DNA from: Styela clava | Lineage: Eukaryota; Chordata; Ascidiacea; Stolidobranchia; Styelidae | Direction: 5' to 3' | DNA length: 64,000 nt | Assembly: GCF_964204865.1 (NCBI RefSeq) | Contig: NC_135250.1 | Span: forward strand, 19,893,395 to 19,957,394 | Shown: positions 1-11,830 of the stretch, piece by piece | Layout: every line of letters starts with the position of its first letter | How positions within the stretch are numbered: the stretch's first letter is position 1 | Program-made: the position numbers and the translations under genes | Notes under the pieces: model-generated | The model's database searches: none | What the model saw: the letters and a program-made list of their open reading frames with translations, nothing else | What the model was told of the DNA's origin: nothing

Positions 1-159
1 TTGTTCTTTGATATACTTTGATTCACAAATCTCTCACCTCATCCTTGTTGTAATTCTTTCGTAACTCTCTCAAACATATACTTTCATTCTACAGGGAGAT
101 ACGTCAAAATCGTGTTAAATTAAATTAATTATTCACTTACCCTACGACCTTGTTCAATT

Positions 160-1134
160 ATGCCGCCTAGAAGAAGCAACATTTCACCCCAACAGCGAAC
201 GATTTTGACAAGAAGCATGTCATTGAACTTCCAAAACGAGGGAAACGACACCTGTTTTCGTGGTGTCGACGAGAAGAAATTCGGCGACGAGCCGCCGCGA
301 TTTGAAGTACATCACGTGTACGTCGCATCGAAATGCGGGCGACGGGAAAAAAGAGCAGGTATGGATATAGGAAAAGCTGCGATTCGAAAGCCGAAGAATA
401 AATTGCCGCCCGCTCGTATTGACTCGATGAAAAATCTGTTTAGCAGACTCGTTATGGATGAACAAAGTAAGAGTATTTCTCCAGATGATCAGTGCAAATA
501 TTGCAGAAGTATGAAGAGTTTTTTGTACGAAAACAATTCAGACCAACCACCGGATGGTTGTTGCTCATGTGTACATTCAATTTCACGCGGGATTGTTCAG
601 CTCGTACAAAAGCCGTCCATTTCGAAATGCCCTTTAGAAGAGCCAGTATGCCAAACCATCGTTAAGGAAACAGAGCACACGAATGCACGTGGTCCTTTTC
701 CTTGTAAAGTTAGTAACCCGCAAACTGGTCTTGGATGGAGACTAAAAGGAGGCCCAATTCATGCAGTTACTGGCGAAAATTCGGGACTCCATTATTGGAT
801 CATAACCGGAAGTATGACCGGAAGAAGAGTGTTTGTTTTTGGATTCGAGGATGGGAGTGAATGGAAATATGCAACTGTTAATCCTCACCGAAGGAGAATT
901 GCATTTAGGCCTAATAATAATCACCCAGCTTCCATAGAAGTTGACTCGAACGCACCAATTGACGACCATCGAGCGTTTTATTTGCAAGGATCGCCGGGTT
1001 CAGGTAACCATGTGCATTTAATTCCAGCTATTGACGAAAGCTTGGCAGTATCAATTAATAACAACTCGCGGAGAAGAACATTGGGATTGGTTGACGGCGT
1101 GAGGAATGCTCACTCGTGGGTGGTTGACGAATAA
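160..1134 (+). CDS. Intronless 324-aa protein of unrecognised family, paralog of the gene at 6301
   Basis: I do not recognise the family. The ATG at 160 is the start because an in-frame TAA lies at 121-123. A good splice acceptor (pyrimidine tract then ACAG, ending at 94) suggests a 5' UTR exon starting at 95. There is no signal peptide or membrane segment. Residues 1-180 are basic and probably disordered. They hold an RAGM motif (65-68) and a cysteine cluster: CxxC at 112-115 and CCxC at 134-137, which could bind zinc. Residues about 188-324 form a compact domain with regular hydrophobic spacing: VTGENSGLHYW near 203-213, LIPAIDESLAV near 287-297, RRRTLGLVDG near 304-313 and a terminal HSW. 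The RAGM motif and this domain recur in the protein at 6301-7200. An AATAAA at 1299-1304 can end the transcript. A beta-trefoil of ricin or interleukin-1 type is possible, but only as a guess. That it is a real gene is well supported; its function is unknown. Confidence 0.75.
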   Translation: MPPRRSNISPQQRTILTRSMSLNFQNEGNDTCFRGVDEKKFGDEPPRFEVHHVYVASKCGRREKRAGMDIGKAAIRKPKNKLPPARIDSMKNLFSRLVMDEQSKSISPDDQCKYCRSMKSFLYENNSDQPPDGCCSCVHSISRGIVQLVQKPSISKCPLEEPVCQTIVKETEHTNARGPFPCKVSNPQTGLGWRLKGGPIHAVTGENSGLHYWIITGSMTGRRVFVFGFEDGSEWKYATVNPHRRRIAFRPNNNHPASIEVDSNAPIDDHRAFYLQGSPGSGNHVHLIPAIDESLAVSINNNSRRRTLGLVDGVRNAHSWVVDE

Positions 1135-1298
1135 CATATATTGATTTCAGCAGCTCGAATATTATACAGTATGATGATGATGAAAAAATTACTTCGAAGT
1201 CGAATCTGTTGAATATTCATTTTTTCGTTTTGATTTTTTAATGTCCGCGCCGAATACCCCCAAGAAAATTGCCAACCGATTACAGCAGAATCGAACAT

Positions 1299-1304
1299 AA
1301 TAAA
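1299..1304 (+). terminator. Polyadenylation signal AATAAA
   Basis: An AATAAA hexamer lies 165 bases after the stop codon of the 160-1134 gene. It is the first such signal downstream on that strand and is a plausible transcript end. Confidence 0.4.
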
Positions 1305-4300
1305 AATATATAATTTTGCTTCTCCCACATGATATTTTTATTATGCCTTCCACATGCCCGCAGTAGTCTTCTTTATTTGTCACACGCACCATTTTATAAG
1401 CACCATCATGCATTTTTCATAATTTTAAGTGAGTCACTTCTAGAGTTACTCTGATAATAATCGCCTTTCCGGGGGTAAGTTGAAATTACTCTATATCGAT
1501 CGAAATGAGTGTTATTTGTGCACTCTCACGTACGGCATGGTGAAGCGGCATCGTTGTGTACAGAAGTAGTTTTGTGTCGTGGAATGCCGCTCGATTTCTA
1601 TAAATTATGTATGATTTGCGGGAAATGAGTTTATATGTAACATATTGTGATTGTTTTTCTGTAAACGAACTTTTTCCGCACAAACTTTTTAATATCTTAT
1701 TTTTATTTCTGTCTCCCCGCGCTTTTCATTCACCAAGAATTGGATTTGGGTTTGACTTGTCTCAATTAAGAAACAATTCAGTCAGAGCAAACAAACCAGC
1801 ATAAGTCTGTTCCTTAAATTAGGCTTAAATAAGAACACATACCGGGTATATCAATTCATTTGCATATAATCTATCCCTAGTAAACAAACCGGGATTTTCA
1901 ATCAAATTACTGACAACATTGTTTTTTAAATACTGCATTAGCGTGGTAAATATTAGATTCGTGAAAATATTCAGTGTGCCCTAGTTGACTGTATTTTATG
2001 GGGCTGGAATATTGAAAATCCGAATACTGTTGCATTGTCTTTCATTGTTATTTGTAATAAAATGCAAAATGTGAATAGATCCGTTGTCTGAGTTATTCGT
2101 TATAGATAGAGGATCAGTTAAACACATAGTATTGATTAAATATTCATACCACGCTGTTGGTCGAGTTTTAATGCGGTACAACACGAACAATCCGATACAA
2201 TTTAACGAAGCTTGTGTATCTGGCTGTGACATTTTTTGATACGTGTTCGAAGGAAAAACATCAGATGCCGCTTTGTGTCCACCTGTCATTTAGTTTCCAA
2301 TTCTGATATGCACGTTTATTGGCTTGCCTCTATATACATCCCCATTCGATTGTGAAAGTTAAAAGAACTTTAGTACCATCATTTTCGGTGTGAGATTGTA
2401 TGTATTTGAGATGAGATTTGGTGTATGATTAATATTTAAAACGTCAAATATCGTAAAAGTAAAATGTTACAACATGGCATTTCAAACATCATCATAATTG
2501 TGTTAACTTATAACATTTGGAAGCAATTGGCCGTTTCCAAAAACAACGACCTGCAACTCAAATTATCTGGAGCGAAACAAATTCTCGGCTAATTTGCATA
2601 AATCGATAATGAGCAGAATAGCTGGTAGAATATTAGTGAGGGTTATCCCTGATCAACCTTGTTTATGTGAAAAGAAAACATAATTTAATCGCTTACTCGG
2701 GCAGCGACCATAAAAATGCTAAGTATTCCGTACGAGTGAAACAAAACATCGTTTGACCTTTTGCTTTTCTTGAAAATCGAGTCCACTTATCGTGAACATA
2801 TTCCCAAACGCGTTTATAAATGAGGTCCATGTTTGCATGTAGCTAGTAGTGAATAAAACTAATCAACAAATTGGAACTGATACGATAGCAAGATTGAAAA
2901 TAACCGAATCGAAGTAACTATAAAAACTGATAACAATTAGAAGAATTATAGAACGAGCGGGAACACATTTTGCAACAATCAAGGTTGGCGGAGCATGCAG
3001 GTTTTTTCGTCTCGGTTATTGGTGGTATTTAACGTCCGAATTGAAACAACGAATAAGTTTTTACAACAAGTCTACGCCCTCTTAAAACAGATTGCCACGT
3101 TTTTTTAAAACAGGGTGGTCCAATTATTGAGTTGTACTGAACTTCTGTATTTTGGCCAGGGTCGAACATGAAATATAATCTCTGGTACTTGGGCTAAAGT
3201 TCATATAACGTCATCATCTTGAAACCCTGTGGTGTAAAATAAAAATGGAAGCCGTCAAATACAAAATAAATACCGCATGAAGCAGTTTATAGAAAGACAA
3301 TTTTTGGCAACAGTGTTTTTATTTGTAAACCGAAAATGAATGGTATGGATAGTTACGCGCCTGAGGAAAACTCTTCCTACCATTGAAAAATTATTTACGC
3401 TCATCTTGCGAGTGTTTTTACGAGAGCGCTTGCCGAGACCACCTTTTTGTTTCAAAATATTCAACCCATTGCCATTGAAGTACCGAAAGATAAATTTAAA
3501 AATTTGTCGTGTAGCATTTTCGGGGCAGTTTTAGGATAAAACCGTAATCTTCACAGACAGAAAATGACTACTTAATATCGGATTTATACCACGCGTTGTG
3601 ATAGAATACAAAAAAATACTGGTAAATGGCAGTCAAAGCCACGAAAACGAGTCAATGTTTGCAAATTACGTTAGAAAACCTGTTCGGTTGAAAAAAGTGT
3701 CTGAGCGACTGCTGAAAGTTCAATAGTTACGACATCTTTAAAGCATTGCCACTGCCACTGTTATACAAAACCAAAAAGTCGATGCTTGGATGAATATATC
3801 CATTGCATACAGACATAAAGGTTAAACATTTTTCAGTTTTTCTGTACGAGCTATCACGACACGAGTGGACATGTATACCGATTTCATGTTTTCGCCAATA
3901 CTGTTACTGAAAAATCTTCAATATTGATACACCGGTATTCGAAATTGTCGATAATGTATAATTATCATAATATAATATTATAGCTACCGGTATACTATAA
4001 TATTGAGTGCGCGGGTTAAAATATATTCATCTGCAAACTGTATTTACAAAGAGCTAGGGCTATGGATTTGATGTCTGTGTTTCTTATGTTTACACTTAGT
4101 CGGAGCCGAAGTCGTATTTTCAATATCCTTCGAGTCGGAGTCAAAACCCACCCGTATCGGAAGAAGTGCTGCAGTATGCAATTTTCTACAGAATCTCAAA
4201 AGTCATTTACTAATCGTTTTCACAGTCTCTAAGTACGCATGCTTTGATTTTATAGGAATTGGGAGCTGGAGTCAAGTTGTTTTATTTTATAACCTGTAGC

Positions 4301-5055
4301 CGGAAATCGTCCTCAAAAATTTTCTTTAACCGGGTGTCGTTTGCAAACAGCCCTTCGCAGTTTGTGTTTGAAGAACATTATTATCAAATTATCAGAACGT
4401 GCGACTTCAAATCAGTATTTGTGATTCAGACACCTAGATGGCCACTACTAAGTGTTCGTTAAAATACTTGAATTATTAGCACCATAAATTGTTGCACGCT
4501 GTTTGAACTGTAAATAGTTAGGACAGGAATTATTAACCTAAATAATAAATTAAACAATTAGCAGTTTTTTATATTTTAGACCGGGTTTATTCTGGAACAA
4601 GCCTTTACGATTTAGAAACGACGATTTATAACACTTATAATCAGTCTTTGAATTTACTAATTTGGAGCAATAACTTTGAACATGGTGTGAATGAAGTTCA
4701 TACATTTGTGCCATTATTTATTATACCGGATGCCAAAATTTTGCCTTTTCGGTTATTTTTCTTCAGGATCGGAGACAAAATCAATGTATCTGGAGAATGA
4801 CATTATAATTTTTACTAAAGATCTAATATCGCAATATTAACAATAATCGAAAATTACCACGACGTTTCTTGTTTTGAGAATTTAAAAATTAGTAATGCGG
4901 ATATGAACTGCAGTAACATCGTTGTGACAAGCGATGACGAAGCTGCGTATAAATAACATTGTTTGGTGCCCACGCTTCCTTAAAATGTTGCAAATGGCTC
5001 TCGTTGCATTATCTATGTACAACTGAGAATGGTCCTATCATATTTACTCAATTAG

Positions 5056-5101
5056 TAGGATGCGAGGTATCCATCCTTATTAGGATGCGAGGTATCCATC
5101 C
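5056..5101. repeat. Direct tandem repeat, 21-bp core, two copies
   Basis: A 21-bp core beginning TAGGATGCGAGG occurs at 5056-5076 and again at 5081-5101 with no mismatch, separated by TTAT. It looks like a simple slippage duplication. Confidence 0.8.
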
Positions 5102-5951
5102 ATATCGAAACCGGAAGTGGTGCCAAATACCTTTTTTCTTCAGGTTTATATCGGTCGTTTATATCAACGTCACTATGTGAATTTAACTGGACTTTGTGCA
5201 AATGTATTAGCGTATATATTTACGGTATTAGTGCAACAACCTATACTTTGATAGTAACGAGTCGATAAAAATACTAATATCGTAAATTTTACGATTAACA
5301 ACGACTTGGTTCTAATTCAGGACTGCGTTAGTTTGGGTTTTAGGACTGCCAGATTATATTATTTTGCACGCGGAATTAAAATTTAGACAGGGATTGTAAC
5401 ATTGCAGCTATATTTAAAAGTATTTAAATTTCAAGGTAAAAATGCAGATAATTTTAGGAATAATATTGTTAAAATACTCGACACGTATAGTTTATTTGGT
5501 AAGACATTTAAAAAAGTTTACAGGAATCATCTAATTAATAATCAGCTTCATCGTCTTACGAAGTGTTTATGATTCTTGTCCTAAATGGGCTTTGAACAAC
5601 AAGTTACGAACGCACGAGAAAGCATATTTATTGTAATATTCAAATCCTCATAGTTATGCATATCTATTAGTTCTATTACCCATTCATTAAGTCGCTGTTA
5701 GAAGTTATAAGATAATGATAAGATAACGATAACGTTATTTTTCTTCATTCGCAAAGTTGGATTTTTATTTTGTGATATTTTTTATACTATAATTAAAATA
5801 CTACTAAACCCCCAGTCACAGTTATAATTATCTTCACGCAACGCAGCGAGTATATAAGTCAGTGGTATGAATAAACATCATCTCAATCATATGCAATGCA
5901 GATTTTCATGTCTTTTCTCTGAAATGAACTGAAGATAACAGTTCCATTATC

Positions 5952-6055
5952 ATTGCACCCTCGTACATTTGCAACCGTAAATTGCACCCAGGACATTTGC
6001 ACCCATGAACATTTGCAACCATGTACATTTGGGGCCACAGACATTTTCACCCACG
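5952..6055. repeat. Degenerate ACATTTGCACCC-type tandem repeat
   Basis: About six imperfect units of 15-20 bp follow one another. Each carries a variant of ACATTTG, mostly followed by CAACC or CACCC, with a variable linker. The array ends 245 bp before the start codon at 6301 and could influence that promoter. Nothing else supports a function. Confidence 0.6.
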
Positions 6056-6300
6056 GATCCACCTAACCAAAGATGAACATACATAAAGTAAAATGATATT
6101 ACTACAATTGAATTTGACCACAAAAAGCGAAAACCTGTTAAAAAAATTGAATGCTACTAAAAAGGAAAAAGGGATATTTTGGCATATTATGACAATACCA
6201 AACTATGATCTTAAAAAGATGAATTTCAATATCACTTAAAATATGTTTTGCATACATTATACAGATTATTTTCTATGTAAAAGTGCAATAAATTTATAAC

Positions 6301-7200
6301 ATGGAAAAGGATATTGATATATGCAAAAGGACTGGACTTTATCAAACAAAAAAACGCATGCTCTTCTCACAAAAAAGCTTCAGTGATGATGAAAGCGAGT
6401 CAGTTCACAACAGCAATCGCGGTTTTTTTTCTTGTAGCAGTTCTGATTATGACAGCGATTCCGAGTTTGAACAGAGAAAGCATCGTGCCGGAATGAACAA
6501 GCGTCGTGTAGCTAAAAAATGGAACTCTATCAGAAATCTCAATGAGATGAGAGCTAAATTTGACAGTTTTTTGTCCGATTGGTTATTGGAAAACAGAGAA
6601 GATGAAGTGAGACTGTCTCGGCACGAGACACGTCGACAATGGAGCTGGCGAAATTTATCTACTGGCAATTGTGAACCGACGATAAAGTCTATTCGTTATC
6701 AGTTTTCAAATAGAAATCAGAGCTTGATTATAGCCAAGTGTGTTCCACATGAGGAGGCGCCGGTGGTTAGTTATTTTTCAACGAAGATAAGGAGTAAAAC
6801 AAGTCTAACCGCATGGAGTATCTCGCTTCCTGATGCCAAAATATACACTGTAGTCGGAGACGGTTCAGAAATTCATTGCTGGAAAGAATCTCCATCAAAT
6901 AGCAATGAATATAACAGATATTTTTTTGCTGTAATGAATATTATGGGAAGGTATAGGTTTGTAACGATCAAAAGCGGAGATATAGAATTGGGTAGGGGTC
7001 AAACGGATATTGATACAGCTGCGGAAGGTCAGGCATTCCGTTATATTGGAGATGTGATGTCTGGAAAACGGCTTTTAGTTCCAGAGAATGACACCAGTCT
7101 CGCACTTAAAGTTCAAGAAGAAAATGGACGGCGACGTGTTTTGTTAACTGATATTTGGAGTGAGGCGGAATCTTGGGAAGGACTGGCCGATTTTGAATAG
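6301..7200 (+). CDS. Intronless 299-aa protein, paralog of the gene at 160
   Basis: The family is unrecognised. The ATG at 6301 is preceded by an in-frame TAA at 6289-6291. No signal peptide or membrane segment is seen. Residues 27-56 are rich in Ser and Asp/Glu. Then come RAGM (62-65) and a basic helical stretch (66-110) resembling the same region of the first gene. The C-terminal domain (about 170-299) aligns with residues 188-324 of the 160-1134 product: WSIS, IYTVVGDGSEIHCW (181-194), FRYIG (246-250), a block with SG, LLVP, DTSLAL (253-269), then GRRRVLLTD (276-284) and EAESW. The cysteine cluster of the first protein is absent. Same orientation, shared motifs and lack of introns indicate an old tandem or retro-derived duplication. 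The lack of a signal peptide fits a cytosolic, nuclear or leaderless-secreted protein. Function is unknown. Confidence 0.75.
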   Translation: MEKDIDICKRTGLYQTKKRMLFSQKSFSDDESESVHNSNRGFFSCSSSDYDSDSEFEQRKHRAGMNKRRVAKKWNSIRNLNEMRAKFDSFLSDWLLENREDEVRLSRHETRRQWSWRNLSTGNCEPTIKSIRYQFSNRNQSLIIAKCVPHEEAPVVSYFSTKIRSKTSLTAWSISLPDAKIYTVVGDGSEIHCWKESPSNSNEYNRYFFAVMNIMGRYRFVTIKSGDIELGRGQTDIDTAAEGQAFRYIGDVMSGKRLLVPENDTSLALKVQEENGRRRVLLTDIWSEAESWEGLADFE

Positions 7201-7942
7201 TTATTTTTTTGAGTATTAGACATCATAAATCTGCGACAATTCAAAAGACACAAAAATTGCATAGTAGTTTACTTATCTTTTCATAGTGTGCAAAAGATAT
7301 TTTAAAAAACAAGGTTTTGTATTTCACTAACATTTAGGTTGTGTTTTTCAAATTTGATCACGGAATTTACGTAAAATCCAAACTGTAATATCAGTTATAC
7401 CAACCAACAGTAAAAATGCACCACATGTAGTAGACAATTCAGTCTCATTAAAATGTTTTGGATGTTTGATGGCCTCGGTCATAAACCATTCTTCCTATAA
7501 CTCACCAAAGATTCATTTATAATACTTATTCAGAGATTGTTTACCTAGCTTGGCTTGTTCGAACTGGTTATCAGCCGAATACTACGTCAACATCCGCTTA
7601 ATGACGAGCCATTACAACGGGAGTAAACAAGGAAGTCAATGCCTGCGGAAGCACACACTGTATTCCTCATACATGTTATACATTTATCACGTTTATTTGT
7701 ATTTTTATTTTATCTAGATTTGATTTTTGTATCAAATTAATATATTCATTTTTATGCAAGATAATAAAATAGTAGACTAGCACACAGTGGACTACCCCTC
7801 CACAGTCTTCGCCTGACCGAGAACGCGGGTCCGCCACGAGGTGCGCAATTTTTAATTTTGATGACGTCCTCGCACACAAACAACAAATCCTATAGAGTTC
7901 ACAGAAGTTTTTGAAATGCATAAAAGCAATAACAGTCTAGCT

Positions 7943-8000
7943 CAGTGGTTCCTAAACTTTTTTGACCATCGCCCCCCTAAAGTAGTTTATACAACTTCAT
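7943..8000 (+). mobile_element. hAT-type transposon left end, partner not found
   Basis: CAGTGGTTCCTAAAC begins here and is followed by a C-rich tract with two CGCCCCCC blocks. This matches the terminal inverted repeat of Charlie-like hAT elements. The preceding eight bases (GTCTAGCT, 7935-7942) would be the target duplication, but no matching right copy was found within the next several kb. The element is probably truncated. Confidence 0.55.
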
Positions 8001-8402
8001 CGCCCCCCTGTACTACAAACAAATATAAAGTCAGAAACGAATATATTACAGACCAAATAAGAAGACAAATCATAGTTTATAGTGTTTTTTAATGAGATAG
8101 ATGAGCTTGGTGTTCTTCAGCAAGTTTTTTATTATATCTAAAATTACCCCGTTTACTGATGGAAAGGTGATTTCGTTGTTTTAATAGCAATAGTAGCACG
8201 GCTGAAAACCCCCTTTTCACCATATAATAGGTCGGAAATAAAAGAATCCAGAGTTCTACCTCCTCAAAAACCGCCGTGTACTCTTGCCTTATAGCATTTC
8301 ACTTCCTAAATTCACCCCATTTCACATTAAAATAATAAAACCAAAGTTAATTTTCCCAAACTTATAATAATGATTTTCGTACATCTCATTCATTCGTACA
8401 GC

Positions 8403-8568
8403 CTGATGACCTGCACCAAAAAACTTCGGAAAAATTCATCCCCGATTCCTCATCCTATCACGGCCTCCAGTCCGATCACCAGTCCATAATTAACCAGCCA
8501 TTTGTTTTTGGATTCATAGACTCGGATGTGGAAGAAGCCGTGACTGACTATCGGCTACAGCCCAGGGG
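8403..8568 (+). other. Possible exon or transposon coding fragment
   Basis: After a good acceptor (GTACAG ending at 8402) an open frame of about 55 codons reads through to 8568 and continues into a hAT-like end. It has ordinary amino-acid composition (Asp/Ser/Gln rich) but no motif I recognise. There is no clear donor and no neighbouring exon, so this is a weak candidate. Confidence 0.2.
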
Positions 8569-8625
8569 TCGGCAAATTTTATGTCGCTCGCAGGACAAAA
8601 TTCAGGGTTGCTAGTATTTTGCAGG
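8569..8625 (+). mobile_element. hAT-type terminal sequence
   Basis: CAGGGGTCGGCAAATTTTAT followed by CTCGCAGGAC resembles the common hAT terminus that begins CAGGGGTCGGCAAAC. No matching opposite end or 8-bp duplication was identified, so only one end is called. Confidence 0.45.
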
Positions 8626-9861
8626 TAGCATATATTTTTCGAAAGTTAAAAACGGAACAGCGCGCAAAAACTGCGATAATTCGTGAACTCAACTCAGTCG
8701 TCTTATTAAAAAAATATTACAATGACATTTAATGTGACACTGTCTTATTGCTGCATCACGCTGGATAGCTATACGACGCCAAGATTGAAACATTTTCTAA
8801 ATGGGCATCACCAAACCCATTTCTTCGCTTGTTCTTTGTAATGTTCATTTTCGAAAATAATGGTTTGCACAAATACGTACTTTCAAACATCGAAGTGAAT
8901 ATTTCCGCATGATTTGTGAAATTTTGTTAAATATTTTCTTTAAGAAGATACATTCTTACGAAAATTAAGCAGAGATTAATCTCTCAAATAGGATATGAAT
9001 TTTATTTCCTTATTGCTTTGCAATATATTCGAATATTTACTGCGCTATTGAACCCCTCCCTGCACTCAGCATCAACTTTTCTGCGTGTTTCCATTTGTCT
9101 AATTATAATTAACTTGTAGGCTCGTTAAACGAGTGGCTGTTCACTAAATTGTTAGGATATAGTATAATTCAGTATAAACGTGTCTTACGATAAATTCTGT
9201 TACGTAAAAAAATGTAATTTACTCCTCGAGCGTAGATTATAAATAAATAAAAATTTCATCGTCAAAACCGCCGTTTGGATATTTCCCCGGGGATAGACTT
9301 CCTTGTTTACTTCGTGACATTGGCCAATCAGCAAGATGCAAAAAACGTAACAATGCCCCCTTTCGCATCCGCTCAGGCGCTCAGACACTCTCACTCAGAC
9401 AGATTTTCAGGCGTGGTTGTGAACATTACCTCATTTTCGCGTTTTTGAATTATATTCGTTAGTTTTTAGTTGTTTTTCGGAAATTTGAATATAAATCAAA
9501 TAAGTCAATGATTACTTTGTTTTTCTATGAGTTTCAGTTTAAACACAGCAATAAAAAATTAGTGTAGAAATAGCTGTAAAAGACTAGGCTAAAATTCTTT
9601 ATCGGTACTTTTAAAAAACAGATTGTTAAATGGTGTGTATTAGAATGATAGTTTGAAACAAATACCCCATTTTACAGGCAACAATTCGCGAAACCACTCT
9701 TAAAATAAGTACCGAAAATTTTAAAATGGTAAAGTATGGAAAGAATTTTCCGCGATCAAAGGTCCATTCAGTGAATCGTCCCGGGCCAGATTATTTTATT
9801 CCAGCCGTAGAATTCGGTTGGAAACCGAAGACTTATCGATCGAAGGTTAGGGGATCCCCCA

Positions 9862-10100
9862 AAATAGGGGTCTCACCTCATAGTGACACCGTGTGTCCCA
9901 TCACTAATTAATTAATAACTCGCTGATTATACGACATAATCCATCCAAAATCAATAGATCCTCTGATCCGAGCTAAGATGAATGCACATGCAAAATTTGG
10001 AGCAGATTGAACCTTGCTTTCGTGAGATATCGCGTGCATCTAACACACAGACAGACAAATACCTATTAACATAATTACCGATCAAGATCGATAAGTAATA
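9862..10100 (+). repeat. Hairpin-ended 234-bp dispersed repeat, copy 1
   Basis: This is one of three copies in the window (others at 14575-14803 and, inverted, 30382-30615). Shared blocks include TCACTAATTAATTAATAACT, ATGAATGCACATGCAAAAT and ACAGACAAATACCTAT. The sense 3' end is a short palindrome (TTACCGATCAAGATCGATAAGTAA). The 5' edge differs from the other copies before TCTCACCTCATAG. The family looks non-autonomous; the copy at 30 kb shows its insertion site. Confidence 0.8.
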
Positions 10101-10424
10101 ACAAAACGATCCATGATTAATTTTGCGTCTAATTATGACCCCATATTTTATCATCTGAATCATCGAATCCACGATTCTCAATATATAGTGCGTATGTTAG
10201 CCGATATAAAAAGGGGTGGTTTACTCCAATTTTCGTTTTTAATCTTTTATCAGTATTAAAATCTTGCAAAATCAAATCTATCATAAACGAACATTATACG
10301 ATTTGGCCCTGCTGTGCGTGGATGTGTGGCTAACGTCAGAACATAGCGCAAGAGAATAACTTACCCTGAAATGTCCATTAAAAAAACAGGTATTGGACAC
10401 AAAGTGGATCTATGGACCGTTTTG

Positions 10425-10870
10425 TTATCATGTTGTTGTTCTTGTCGGTATTTTTCTTCTTATTGTTATGAAAAAATATCTTTTCTCTTTAATTACTAGA
10501 CCAATTGCTTTGAAATTACCAGTGGTTAAAAACTGTATTTTTCGCTAGTAGTCTATTCCTTTTGTTTATTTTTAAAAAAAATTCTGTGGGCTATATAGGA
10601 TTTGTATCTTGTGTGCCATGACGTCACCGAAAATTGTGCACCTTGTGGCAATTCCACGTTAGCGTTTGTTATGAAGGCTGCGGTACCACTAGTCTACTGT
10701 GGTAGATTGCATGCCTCTAGTCCTCCACTACTTCGTTTTGACTTTTATGTCCATATATTTGAGCATCGCTCTCTTGTTATTATTATAATGTTGTTGCAGG
10801 CTCTGGTATTCTTGTCTTTGTGGAAAATCGCCTTTCTCTTTAACCACTGGCCAGTGGTCAGTGTATTGTT
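10425..10870. repeat. Dispersed repeat family, diverged copies
   Basis: Phrases such as TTCTCTTTAATTACTAGACC and GTCCATATATTTGAGC recur with substitutions at 11410-11830 and partly at 11005-11040 and 19255-19335. Copies share direction but differ in length and content. They look like an old, unclassified transposon family. No coding capacity is visible. Confidence 0.55.
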
Positions 10871-11409
10871 GTTGTCGCTAGGAAGCTATTACATATTTTT
10901 GTTTCCAGATTCTCTATGAATCCTATGAGATCTGATAGTTCAATTTCACTGGTTTATTTTTATTTGGTCGGAAATTGTGGGTAAAATTTTTCTTTTTGGC
11001 TTTTGTGTCCATCTATTTGATCTTTCTTTGCTCTCTTGTAAAATATTTATTGTCAATAAAATATTGTATAAGCATTTCTAAAATTAAAATATGTTGGCAG
11101 AAAATAAGCAGCAACGATGTAGGTAGGACAAGTTGAAGCATTTCCCAAAGCAGTAAATCTAATAGCAAAAATGATTTCAGGGCGAAGTATGAGTTTAATG
11201 AAATGTAACATAATATATTCCAAATGGGGATATTGGCCGACTCCATTTTGCTGACAGTCCGGTACAAAAAACTAAAATTAGGCTATTAAGATTTGCAAGA
11301 ACAATTTTTAGAACTATATGTATATATAAAAATAAGTCAAAGGATGGAGTAAATTTATAAATACTCATGATAGCATACTACTTTATTGAACACGTAGTGG
11401 ACATAACAA

Positions 11410-11830
11410 TCGTTTCAATATTATGTTGGTCTTGTTGTTGTTGTTCTTTGACACTTTTTGGACATCTAGTGGAAAATCTAAAAAAACGCTTTTCTCTTTT
11501 ATTACTGGACCGATTGCTTCGAAATTTTTACTGGTTAAAGATGAAATTTTTCTCCAGAAGGCTATTACTTTCATTTATTTCAAATAATCTGTTAGCGCTG
11601 TGAGATTTGTTTTTGTTTGCTTTGACGTCACCGAACGTTCTGCGGACGCATAGCCGACACTCCTCTTCTTTTTGACCACGTGCCATCGAACGTCGATGGT
11701 TCGTAACGAAGTCCTTACGGTACTTTGCTACGATTTTTTCCTTACGCTGATCAACGGTACGGTAAACCGTACTGTACTGCGAACAGACGTGTCCATATAT
11801 TTGGGCGTAGCTCTCTTGTAAATTAGTCTA
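11410..11830. repeat. Second block of the same dispersed repeat family
   Basis: It aligns with 10425-10770: a TTGTTGTTGTTCTTT run, the CTTTTCTCTTTTATTACTGG core, TGACGTCACCGAA, and a terminal GTCCATATATTTGGGCG followed by GCTCTCTTG. The 11640-11790 portion is locally GC-richer and holds short complementary stretches (CGGTACGGTAAACCGTACTG). Confidence 0.55.

Larger units (their letters stand above)
1305..6300. other. Gene-poor spacer between the two paralogs
   Basis: No convincing coding exon was found. Open frames here are short, uninterrupted only by chance, and lack family motifs. The longest is a 97-codon minus-strand frame at 1996-2289 with no recognisable feature. The interval holds degenerate short repeats (see 5056-5101 and 5952-6055) and otherwise plain AT-rich DNA. 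A splice-acceptor-like stretch (tatacag, about 6258-6264) just upstream of the second gene could mark a 5' UTR exon. Confidence 0.5.

Noticed and set aside
1996-2289. 97-codon minus-strand open frame
   Set aside because: No start context, motif, splice partner or composition typical of a protein; chance frame in AT-rich DNA.
10602-10919. 105-codon plus-strand frame with hydrophobic stretches
   Set aside because: It lies within the dispersed repeat family, and the related copy at 11410-11830 does not keep the frame. Hydrophobic runs follow from the T-rich sequence.
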